A stretch of DNA of 64,000 bases, from the NCBI GenBank assembly GCA_963703945.1, contig CAVPGM010000012.1, positions 174,606 to 238,605 on the forward strand, written 5' to 3'. The stretch comes from JALORV01 sp963703945 (GTDB taxonomy: Bacteria > Pseudomonadota > Gammaproteobacteria > Burkholderiales > Burkholderiaceae_F). Below the pieces are notes generated by a model that was not told the origin of the DNA, made no database searches, and saw only the letters and a list, made by a program, of their open reading frames with translations. Of this stretch, positions 56,166 to 64,000 are shown piece after piece. Positions within the stretch are counted from its first letter, which is position 1, and each line of letters opens with the position of its first letter. The position numbers and the translations under genes were made by a program.

Positions 56166-56627
56166 ATGACCCAGCGCATCAACCACGTGCAGCCGCCACC
56201 TGACCCTTTCAAGAAGCGGGGGGCCGGCATGAAGTCTGTTGCCATGGCGTCCGCGCTGCTGCTGGGCGTGCTGTACGCCCCCCACTCGTACGCAGCACCT
56301 CATGCGGAGGTCAAAGAAGTGATGCTCAAGGACCTGCCCGACTTTCCGGGTAAGGAAGGCCTGCTCCTGGAAGTGCTCTATCCGCCTGCCAGCACGGAAG
56401 AAGTCCATCGCCACGATGCGCACGCATTCGTTTATGTCCTGGAGGGCTCCATCGTCATGCAGCTCAAGGGTAGCGAGCCCGTGACGCTGCATGCGGGTCA
56501 AAGCTTCTACGAGGGGCCCAATGACGTGCACATCGTCGGCCGCAATGCCAGCAATACCAAGCCGGCGAAGTTCGTGGTGTTCCTCTTGAAGAACAAGGGC
56601 GCCCCGGTCTTGACGCCCGTGCGTTGA
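56166..56627 (+). CDS. Cupin domain protein, secreted
   Basis: A 153-residue protein. A hydrophobic segment (about 22-42, AMASALLLGVLYAPHSYA) looks like a signal peptide, and a cupin barrel follows (EEVHRHDAHAFVYVLEGSIV, HAGQSFYEGPNDVH). CAGGAG precedes ATG 56166; ATG 56229, at the signal peptide, is the other possible start. The substrate is unknown. Confidence 0.78.
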   Translation: MTQRINHVQPPPDPFKKRGAGMKSVAMASALLLGVLYAPHSYAAPHAEVKEVMLKDLPDFPGKEGLLLEVLYPPASTEEVHRHDAHAFVYVLEGSIVMQLKGSEPVTLHAGQSFYEGPNDVHIVGRNASNTKPAKFVVFLLKNKGAPVLTPVR

Positions 56628-56687
56628 GCCTGGTCGAACGAAACAACAACGCGTCTCTTCCTCCACTTCCTCACCACAGGATTCCCC

Positions 56688-57918
56688 ATGCGCCTCCTCG
56701 TCATCGCCATTGCCTGTTGTCTCAGTGCCGCCGTGAATGCGTCTGCAGCGGAAATCAAGTCGATATCCCGCCTTGCAGTCGGACCTGGAAATGTACTGTT
56801 CGTCGCCGACTGGAAGGCAGGCGCGCGTCCACGCGATCACGCTTCCAGAGGCGCCGCAGATGCCGACAGGCACGGCCTTCAACATCCTCGATCTCGACCT
56901 GCTTCTCTCGAAGCAGGTCGGTGGCGCCAAGGTCACGGTCGAAGACATGGTTGCCCGCCCGGGAACCGCTGAGGTCTATGTGGCGATCAGCTACGGCGCC
57001 GCGAAGACGCCCGCGCTCATCGCGGTCACGAACGATCACAGGGCTCGCCGCGTCGACCTGAAGGTGGCAAAGTCGACTTCGATCGAGCTTCGTGACGCGC
57101 CCACGTCGAACTACAAGTTCTGGAACGAAATGCCCGAGCGAAGCTTCACGGTCACCGACATGAAGTGGCGCAATGGAGAGATCTTCATCGCAGGCCTTTC
57201 CAATCAGGACTTTGCGTCGACTCTGCGACGGGTCAAGTACCCGTTCGACGCGCAGCAATCGACGACCTCCGTCGAGATCTACCACACGGGCCACAATCTG
57301 ATCGAGACGCGCGCCCCGATTCGTGCGATGAGCTTCGCGACCTTGGGAGGAAAGCCCTATCTCGTCGCGGCCTACACCTGCACGCCCATCGTCATCATCC
57401 CGCTCGAGGACCTCAAGGATGGCGCGCACATCCGCGGCAAGACGATCGCCGAGCTCGGCTACGGAAACACGCCCGCTGACATGATCTCCTACTCGAAGAC
57501 CGACCAGGGCAAGACAGAGGACTTCCTGCTGCTGGTCAACTTCGAACGGGGAGCCGACGTCATCCCGGTGTCCCAAGTCGAGGCTGCGAGCGGCCGCCCC
57601 GGCATGGACAAGGTCGTGCCGTTTGGCCAGATCGCCGGCCTGGATGTGACGTCCGCACCTCTGGCCGGTGTGCTGCGGGTGGACAACCTGGACGAGAAGT
57701 CGTTCATCGTCGTGCGCCGTCAGCTCGAGAAGGACGCCCTGCAGCTCGTCACCATCGGGAAGGAACTGAGCTTCCGGCTGAGCGACTTCATCTCGGAGTA
57801 CGCCTTCCGGGAGTACAGCTTCAAGGGTGATGCGTTCCAGCTGAAGTACATCAAGCCCAGGCAGGACATGCTCTTGAAGGACGAGGGCTTTGCGGACCAC
57901 ATCAAGCCTTCGGAATGA
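56688..57918 (+). CDS. Secreted beta-propeller-like protein of unknown function (one frameshift)
   Basis: ATG 56688 opens a signal peptide (LLVIAIACCLSAAVNASA) and ISRLAVGPGNVLFVADWKA. The frame breaks near 56822; the next frame continues ARVHAITLPEAPQMPTGTAF to 57918. The restored length is 409 residues with repeated strand patterns (ADWKA, VYVAISYG, MSFATLGGKPYLVAAYTC) like a propeller. No enzyme motif is recognised. Confidence 0.7.
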
Positions 57919-58706
57919 CCATGAATTTCCACCGCTGGCTGGGCGCAACCGCTCTTGCGGTTGCGCTGGGTTGCTCTCACGCTCAGCCGTCGACCCCCCG
58001 AGTTGCCCTCGTTCAGCCGTCAGGTCCGGAGGTCCCTGCCAACCTGCTCCGGTTTTCCATCCGATTCGAAGCACAGGTCGAAGGCCCAATGCTTCGTCAG
58101 GCTCGCGTTGTTGCGTGGCGATCGGAATGCAGATCCAGGAGCCGTTTCTCGAGCAGGAGCTCTGGTCCCCAGACGGCAAGCTACTGACGGTCCTGATGCA
58201 TCCTGGACGCGTCAAGAGTGGGTTGATCGCACACGACGAGCTCGGGCCGATCCTGTCGCCAGGGGAAGACGTGACTCTGGCACTGGATGGACATCCCATC
58301 AAGCGGTGGCGCGTGGGGCCGGCGAATACGGTCGGCCCCGCAGTTTCGACTTGGAAGATCTCGGCGGTGCGCGTCGGTTCGAGGCAACCCATTGTGGTGA
58401 CGCTTGACGAGCCGATCGATGGCCGCGACGTGGACTACCTGGCGATCGCAGATGAACGCGACCGCCGAGTGGCTGGACGTGCCCAGCTGGCATATGGCGA
58501 AAGCACTTGGACATTCATTCCAAACTCACCGTGGCGAGCCGGTGCGTACAAGCTTGTCGCCCGCGGTACTTTGGAGGACCCGGCTGGAAACCGTCTGGGC
58601 AGCCACTTCGAGACGCCCATTCATTCACCGTCCGGGACCCCCGGTCGATGCCGTGATCCCATTCGCCGTGGGTGGAGCACCACCCGCGATGGCGCCACCG
58701 CACTGA
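57915..58706 (+). CDS. Lipoprotein of unknown function, frameshifted
   Basis: ATG 57915 overlaps the previous stop (ATGA) and opens a lipoprotein signal (lipobox ALGC). The sense passes through three frames: LLRFSIRFEAQVEGPMLR, then IQEPFLEQELWSPDGKLLTV to DPAGNRLGSHFET, then PVDAVIPFAVGGAPPAM to the TGA at 58704. About three extra bases (two near 58100-58125, one near 58617) explain this and give about 260 residues. It is probably co-expressed with the propeller gene. Confidence 0.6.
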
Positions 58707-58792
58707 CTTTGAATGCGATGTTGCCGGGTTCGGCTTAGAGCCAATCGAGGCCGACGAGTTTTTCTTCCAACTCAGCTGAAGGAGCCAAAACG

Positions 58793-59633
58793 ATGAGCAC
58801 GATTACCACGCGCGATGACGTCCACATCTTCTACAAGGATTGGGGCCCGAAGAACGCCCAACCGATCGTTCTTCCATCACGGTTGGCCGCTGAGCGCGGA
58901 TGACTGGGACACGCAGATGCTCTATTTCCTGGACAAGGGTTACCGCGTCATCGCTCATGACCGGCGCGGCCACGGCCGCTCGACGCAGGTGAGCGACGGC
59001 CACGACATGGATCATTACGCAGCAGATGCCGCCGCGGTGGTCGCTCATCTCGACCTTCGCAACGCGGTTCACATCGGACACTCGACCGGCGGCGGCGAGG
59101 CGACGCGCTACGTCGCCCAGCATGGCCAGAAGCGCGATCGGGTTGCCAAGCTCGTGTTGATCGGTGCTGTACCGCCGATCATGGTGAAGACGGCCGCCAA
59201 TCCGGGCGGTCTGCCGATCGAAGTCTTCGACGATCTCCGCAAGGCAGCTTGCCAACAATCGCGCGCAGTTCTATCGTCGACTTCGCCGGCGGCCCGTTCT
59301 ATCGGATACAACAGGCCCGGCGCGAAGGCGTTGCACGGCGTGATCGACAATTGGTGGCGGCAGGGCATGATGGGTGGCGCGAAAGCACATTACGACGGCA
59401 TCAAGGCCTTCTCGGAGACGGACTTTACGGCGGACCTCAAGAGCATCAATGTGCCGACGCTCGTGATGCACGGCGACGACGATCAAATCGTGCCGATCGC
59501 CGATTCCGCACCTCTGTCAGCGAAGCTTCTCAAGAACAGCACGCTCAAGATCTACGAGAGGTTCCCGCACGGCATGTGCACGACACGCGCCGACGTGATC
59601 AACCCGGACCTCCTTGCATTCATCAAGTCCTGA
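58793..59633 (+). CDS. Alpha/beta hydrolase, non-heme chloroperoxidase/arylesterase type (frameshifted)
   Basis: ATG 58793 follows AAGGAGC. One extra base near 58872 hides FHHGWPLSADDWD. Three more extra bases at about 59242-59303 scramble a short stretch (QLANNRAQFYRDFAGGPFYG when corrected) and then restore the frame. The corrected protein has 278 residues, with GHSTGGGE (nucleophile Ser), GDDDQIVP (Asp) and FPHGMCTT (His). Relatives are cofactor-free haloperoxidases/esterases. Confidence 0.82.
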
Positions 59634-59709
59634 ACGCCAACGCGCGGACCTCTCGGACACGCGCGGAAAGGCGTAAGAGTTCCTGATCACTACGGCAGAA
59701 GGAGACAAC

Positions 59710-60625
59710 ATGAGCTTGGACATTGCCTCCCACCCCGGTAAAGCGGGGACTCACGAGTTGGTTCCGTCGCGCTACGCGCTGCGCGTCGGCCAGATTGACG
59801 TGCTGGTCATCAGCGATGGGGTGTTTCCGCTAGAAGCCACGACGTTGGCCACCAATGCCGACCCGGCCGACCTGGCGGCCTGGCTGGAAGACAGGCTCCA
59901 GCCGCCGAACGTATACAAGTGGCCGCTGAACGTGGTCGTAGTGCGTAGCGGCGGCCGGACCGTACTCATCGACTCTGGGGCAGGGTCGGAGTTCCCGGAT
60001 TTCCCTGGGGTCGGGCAGTTGGCCAAACGACTGGACGCCGCCGGCATCGATCTCGCATTCGTGACCGACGTGGTGCTTACCCACCTGCACGTGGACCACG
60101 TTGGCGGGCTGCTCGCCGACGGGCTGAAGGGCCGGCTGCGTCCGGACGTGCCGATCCACCTGGCGGCCGCCGAGGCCAAGTTCTGGTTGTCGCCCGATTT
60201 CTCCCGCAACACTTTTGCGCGGGATTCCGGACGTGCTTCGGTCGGCCGAAGAGCGGTTCGTCGACCTGTACCGCAGTCAGCTGCGGCCGTTCGAGGAAGA
60301 CGTACGAGGTGGCGCCGGGGGTGATCGTCTGTCGCACCGGCGGCCACACCCTCGGGCACAGCGTGGTCCGCCTTGCGTCCGGCGGCGACCGGCTGACGTT
60401 CGTCGGCGATGCCGTCTTCCCGAATCACTTTCGATCGCCCCGACTGGCACAACGCTTTCGACCACGACCCCGAGGAGGCGGTCCGTGTCCGGGATCAGTC
60501 TCTTGCGGGAGCTGGCGGAGACAGGCGAGCCGCTGATGGCCGCTCACCTGCCGTTCCCGTCCATCGGCCGGGTGGCGCTCGCCGGCGACGTGTTTCGTTG
60601 GGTACCGGCCATCTGGGAGTACTGA
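59710..60625 (+). CDS. Metallo-beta-lactamase fold hydrolase (frameshifted)
   Basis: The first frame (ATG 59710) carries the metal motif THLHVDHVGG and runs to about 60210. Four extra bases (near 60217, 60299, 60431 and 60493) spread the rest over several frames: GIPDVLRSAEERFVDLYRSQ, IVCRTGGHTLGHSVVRL, FVGDAVFPNHF and LLRELAETGEPLMAAHLPFP. The corrected length is 303 residues. The layout matches lactonase/hydrolase members of the superfamily. Confidence 0.8.
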
Positions 60626-60721
60626 CCGCTTGCTTGGGTTAGGGCCGAACCTAGGCGCCGCACCAAGAAGTATCTCAAGAAGCTTTCGGAATTCGGAGTC
60701 CGACCCGCAAGGAGACGCACC

Positions 60722-61561
60722 ATGCCCACGCCTTCGAAACGTCCCGATACGATTGTGCTGATTCATGGCTTCTGGGTGACGCCGCGAGGCTGGGAGCACT
60801 GGATCCCGCGCTATGAAGCCCAGGGGTACCGCGTCCTCGCTCCAGCGTATCCGGGGTTCGAGGTCGAGGTCGAAGCGCTCAACCGCGATCCATCGCCCGT
60901 CGAGCGTCTCACGGTTCCCGCGATCATGGCGCACCTCGCAGCCGTCGTTAAGCGACTCGAGGCGCCACCGATCCTCATGGGTCATTCGGCGGGTGGCGCC
61001 TTCGTGCAGCTGCTACTCGATCGTGGCTATGGGGCGGCTGGAGTGGCGATCAACTCCGCACCTACGGAAGGGGTGCGCGTCACGCCGCTGTCGCAGCTCA
61101 AGTCGTCGTTCCCGGTGCTGAAGAGTCCCGCAAATCGCCACAGGGCAGTGGCGCTCACGTACGATCAATGGCGCTACGTGTTCACGAACACATTCGACGA
61201 AGCGGACGCGCGCACCGCCTACGACCGCTATCACGTCCCGGCATCAGGGGGCATCTTCTGGGACAGCGTGCTGGCGAATTTCATCCCCGGTCCCCAGGAC
61301 GTCGCGGTCGACTACCGGAACGACGCCCGCGCGCCCCTTCTCTTCATTTCGGGAAGCCAAGATCACTTGATGCCGCCCGCCGTCCAACGCTCGAACGCGA
61401 AGCACTACAAGTCGAACACGATCACGGAGATCAAGGAATTCCCGGGACGGTCGCATCTCATGCCCGCCCAGCAGGGGTGGGAGGAGATTGCCGACTATGC
61501 TCTGGCGTGGGCCGAGAAACACGGTACGCACCAGCCGCACGCCGCTCCGGCATCTTCATGA
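60722..61561 (+). CDS. Alpha/beta hydrolase
   Basis: A 279-residue intact hydrolase with IVLIHGFWVTPRGWEHW (oxyanion region), nucleophile elbow MGHSAGG, acid in ISGSQDHLMP and histidine in GRSHLMPAQQGW. Its full open frame contrasts with its broken neighbours. The substrate is unknown. An attC-like core (GCCTAAC) lies 9 bases after the stop. Confidence 0.85.
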   Translation: MPTPSKRPDTIVLIHGFWVTPRGWEHWIPRYEAQGYRVLAPAYPGFEVEVEALNRDPSPVERLTVPAIMAHLAAVVKRLEAPPILMGHSAGGAFVQLLLDRGYGAAGVAINSAPTEGVRVTPLSQLKSSFPVLKSPANRHRAVALTYDQWRYVFTNTFDEADARTAYDRYHVPASGGIFWDSVLANFIPGPQDVAVDYRNDARAPLLFISGSQDHLMPPAVQRSNAKHYKSNTITEIKEFPGRSHLMPAQQGWEEIADYALAWAEKHGTHQPHAAPASS

Positions 61562-61766
61562 GATGAGGCCGCCTAACGTGGAAGCTCAGCCGCCGCCGCT
61601 AGCAGACGTTCAACGTTGCGCGTGGGCTGCGGCCGAGCGCAGCGAGGGAACCGAGCCGGTTTTCGACTGCCAGCTCGACGACCATCTGCGGTCACTGTCG
61701 TGCTCAGTCCCGAATGACCAAACTAACGACGACTAGCCTGACCGCAACGAACGCGGCCAGCCGACC

Positions 61767-62777
61767 ATGAAAATCAGCAAAGCCTACAAGCTCTCGGAGT
61801 TCCTCGTCTGGACGCGACGCAAGCTCTACGTCGTGCTTGCGTTGGCGATCATCCCGGTCGTCGTGTACCAGTTGCTGGGCCAGAAGTGGATCGCATTGCC
61901 CTGGTCGATGGCCGTGCTGCTCGGCACAGCGGCCTCGTTCATCGTCGGCTTCAAGAACGCCCAGACCTACAACCGCACGGTGGAGGCGCAGCAGGTCTGG
62001 ACCTCCATTGCCAGCGCAAGCCGGTACTGGGGGACGATCTGCCGGGACTTTCCGACGAGCCCCAGAAGCACGAAGTCCCTCATCTATCGCCACCTGGCTT
62101 GGCTGACCGTGCTGCGCTATCAACTGCGCGGTCGCCGGGTCTGGGAGAGCGCGACCAGCAGCTCGAACACCGAATACCAAGCCAAGTTCTACACCGTCCC
62201 CGAGGCTGAGAGCCCACTGGAGGTGGAGCTCGCCAAGTACCTGCCCGAGGATGAGTTGGAGCAGTTGCCGGCAACGAAGAACAAGGCGAGCTGGCTGATT
62301 AGCGCGCAAAGCAGGATGATCAAAGACCTGTTTGCAAGACAGGAATTGGCGGTGCTTCACCACACCGAGATGCAGAGGACCCTCAGGGACTTGCTCGATC
62401 AGCAGAGCAAGTCGGAGCGGATCAAGAACTTCCCATACCCGAGGCAGTACGCGATGATCAATACGATCTTCGTCTGGTGCTTTGCTGCCTTGCTGCCCTT
62501 TTGCGTCGTCCGCGAATTCGATCGGCTGAACGACGGCGTATCGGGCCTGCTCGCCGGGCAGATGGCGTGGCTCGCCGTTCCGTTCAGCGCGCTGGTGTCT
62601 TGGATGTACGTGTCGCTCGACCAGGTCGGTGAAAGCACCGAGAACCCCTTTGAGGGCGGAGCGAACGACGTTCCGATCTCCCAGATCAGTCGTCTCGTCG
62701 AGATCGAACTGCGAGAGGCGCTCGGCGAAGTCGATCTCCCGCCCTTGCTGCGCCCGCAGAACCACATCATTCTGTAG
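61767..62777 (+). CDS. Bestrophin-family chloride channel-like protein
   Basis: A 336-residue membrane protein. It has the N-terminal helices (LYVVLALAIIPVVVYQLLG, SMAVLLGTAASFIVGFKNAQ), YNRTVEAQQVW and the bestrophin signature GESTENPFEG near residue 290. Bacterial bestrophins (YneE type) form pentameric anion channels. It stands alone between two possible attC-like sites. Confidence 0.85.
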   Translation: MKISKAYKLSEFLVWTRRKLYVVLALAIIPVVVYQLLGQKWIALPWSMAVLLGTAASFIVGFKNAQTYNRTVEAQQVWTSIASASRYWGTICRDFPTSPRSTKSLIYRHLAWLTVLRYQLRGRRVWESATSSSNTEYQAKFYTVPEAESPLEVELAKYLPEDELEQLPATKNKASWLISAQSRMIKDLFARQELAVLHHTEMQRTLRDLLDQQSKSERIKNFPYPRQYAMINTIFVWCFAALLPFCVVREFDRLNDGVSGLLAGQMAWLAVPFSALVSWMYVSLDQVGESTENPFEGGANDVPISQISRLVEIELREALGEVDLPPLLRPQNHIIL

Positions 62778-62843
62778 ACCTGCGTGGTGACATGGACGAC
62801 GCCCACGCCCGCCTTCGCCGCGCATCGTTGGGTCGCGCATGCC

Positions 62844-62924
62844 ATCTAACAGCGCGCTGAAGAGCGACGCTTGGCAATCGGCGTTGCGCGCCGGTTCCAG
62901 CGCGCCTTACCGCGAACGTTGGAC
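62844..62924 (+). other. attC-like site (weak candidate)
   Basis: An 81-bp segment runs from ATCTAAC (fits RYYYAAC) to GTTGGAC (fits GTTRRRY). Inside, GCGCGCTGAA can pair with TTCCAGCGCGC with one unpaired base. It lies 67 bases after the bestrophin stop. The spacing of the inner arms is uneven, so this is tentative. Confidence 0.3.
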
Positions 62925-63062
62925 GTCGTAGAGCTCATCTCTGGAGATACGCACTGTGAACCTTGCGGCCAGTTTCAGACGCTCGCGCCATCTAGCCAAT
63001 CGGCCGAATTGCGGACATCATCTGCTGCTACGCGAGACATCCTCGATAAGCGAGAGGGATCG

Positions 63063-63410
63063 ATGAGCAAGTTGCCTATCACACGCATCAGAGGTTCGGT
63101 GCCTCAAGCCGAGGATGACAGGCTCGAGGTGATCGAAACGAGAGAAGGCGCTCAAGGCTTCGGCGCGTTCTGCAACTTTCGCTATTCGTACACCGAAGTC
63201 TCGGCGTTCGGCGGCAAGGCCCGCGTGAAGTTGCGCAGGGCAAGCTTCGAAGAGGGCAAACTCGTGTCTGAGTCGTTCGAAGCCGATCTGAGTCGTGACG
63301 CGTACGACCAGGTCGTGGGCCAGGCGCAGCAACTGTTCGAGAATCAGATGCGTTTGCTACTGCAGCCACTTTCGTGGTTCCTGCCGTTTTCCGGCAGACG
63401 CGCGCGCTGA
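63063..63410 (+). CDS. Hypothetical protein
   Basis: A 115-residue soluble protein from ATG 63063 (GAGGG upstream). It has a beta-rich middle (FCNFRYSYTEVSAFGGKARV) and a helical end (AYDQVVGQAQQLFENQMRLL). No family is recognised. It follows a possible attC-like site, so it may be a cassette gene. Confidence 0.55.
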   Translation: MSKLPITRIRGSVPQAEDDRLEVIETREGAQGFGAFCNFRYSYTEVSAFGGKARVKLRRASFEEGKLVSESFEADLSRDAYDQVVGQAQQLFENQMRLLLQPLSWFLPFSGRRAR

Positions 63411-63602
63411 GCGCACGCTCGTTTCGGTGAAGAAGCCAGAGCCGAGTACGGCCACTTCCGGACAATCGTCGCCTCTAGTCAGTCAGCATTAAAGCGGACA
63501 TTATTCTGGACCTCCTGCCGACACGGAGTGCCCTTTCATGAGTCCGCATAATCCGCCGCGGCCGCGCGCTCCTCGTTCCTTTATGCGCGGAAAAGCCTGG
63601 CC

Positions 63603-64000
63603 ATGAATGCCAGGCTCGAGACATTCTCCGATGGCGTCTTTGCCATTGCCATCACCCTCCTGATCATCGAGATCAAGGTGCCGCCCGTAGAGTCGGTCCA
63701 CTCCGTGGCCGATGTCTGGCGGGCGGTCCTCCACCTGTGGCCCTCGTTTTTTGCCCTCTCACTGAGTTTCGGCATCATCTTCATTTCATGGCTCGGCCAT
63801 CACAATCTGCTGAAGAACATTGAAAGGACATCAACTCCTTTTCAATTCGCGAATGGCTACCTGCTATTTACGGTCATCCTGATGCCGTTCTTCACGGCGT
63901 TCATGGCCGAGTATCTGAATACGCCCCTCGCCCAGCCAGCCATCGTGTGCTACTCCCTCGTCGCGCTCTTGCACAATACTGGGTGGCTCGTGCTGCATCG
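63603..64000 (+). CDS. TMEM175 (DUF1211) family ion channel, partial
   Basis: An open frame from ATG 63603 to the window edge (132 codons). It begins with the TMEM175 signature RLETFSDGVFAIAITLLIIEIK, whose FSD motif lines the pore, and has further helices (SFFALSLSFGIIFISWLGHH, YLLFTVILMPFFTAFMAEY). Bacterial members are potassium-selective channels. The C-terminal part lies outside the window. Confidence 0.85.
   Translation, partial: MNARLETFSDGVFAIAITLLIIEIKVPPVESVHSVADVWRAVLHLWPSFFALSLSFGIIFISWLGHHNLLKNIERTSTPFQFANGYLLFTVILMPFFTAFMAEYLNTPLAQPAIVCYSLVALLHNTGWLVLH

Noticed and set aside
63538..63602. Upstream ATG (63538) as the start of the TMEM175-type gene
   Set aside because: It is in another frame and ends at a TGA just at the ATG of the real gene.

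Overview
This is a high-GC proteobacterial chromosome segment, best read as a betaproteobacterium of the order Burkholderiales. The run recA-recX-DUF2889 gene-sucC-sucD-terC followed by type IV pilins is an arrangement I associate with that order. A TctE/TctD-like two-component pair lies upstream of recA, and glcDEF, pntAA/AB/B and a coxMNOP-like oxidase are also present. No rRNA, CRISPR array, prophage or replication origin is visible.

Layout. 1-6.5 kb: a CDGSH iron-sulfur protein and succinate-semialdehyde dehydrogenase, divergent from a prolyl-hydroxylase-like oxygenase and a carbonic anhydrase; two tRNA-Lys genes; a two-component system. 6.6-14.2 kb: recA (two SOS boxes), recX, a DUF2889 gene ending in a hexanucleotide repeat, sucCD, two TerC genes (the second joined in frame to a PP2C phosphatase) and an FHA protein. 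14.2-17.0 kb: a RelB/RelE-type pair with a broken toxin, two tandem pilins and a TfpX/TfpZ-like accessory gene. 17-22.6 kb: UDP-sugar genes, a broken PQQ sugar dehydrogenase, mnmA and a Nudix gene. 22.7-35.1 kb: transhydrogenase, nicotinamidase, glycolate oxidase (glcDEF, with a 275-bp inverted-repeat element between glcD and glcE), two hydrolase paralogues, a D-lactate dehydrogenase type enzyme and cobalamin adenosyltransferase. 35.2-40.5 kb: M3 peptidase, an SPFH/PH-like/ribbon-helix-helix operon behind a 30-bp perfect palindrome, a fumarylacetoacetase-family protein with an export signal, and a small membrane protein. 40.7-45.9 kb: terminal oxidase. 46-49.9 kb: DUF2189 protein, aroG behind a Phe/Tyr-rich leader peptide and terminator, and CdsA-like and PlsC-like genes. 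50-63.4 kb: accessory DNA with IS1182-type and IS30-type elements, attC-like sites, a CadC-like regulator and a cluster of hydrolase, cupin, SDR and metallo-hydrolase genes. The right edge cuts a TMEM175-type channel.

How the parts connect. The housekeeping genes cover TCA cycle, redox balance (PntAB with nicotinamidase), two-carbon oxidation, respiration and aromatic amino acid entry. The best regulatory find is the aroG leader, which has the layout of a classical transcription attenuator.

Quality caution. About 20 to 30 single-base frameshifts occur, most readable as one extra base, often several in one gene with the protein sense kept between them. They cluster at 14.3-17.0, 19.6-20.9, 50.2-52.9 and 56.8-60.5 kb, with single cases in pntB and coxP. 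This looks more like residual insertion errors in a long-read assembly than true gene decay, so broken genes here should be treated as provisional.
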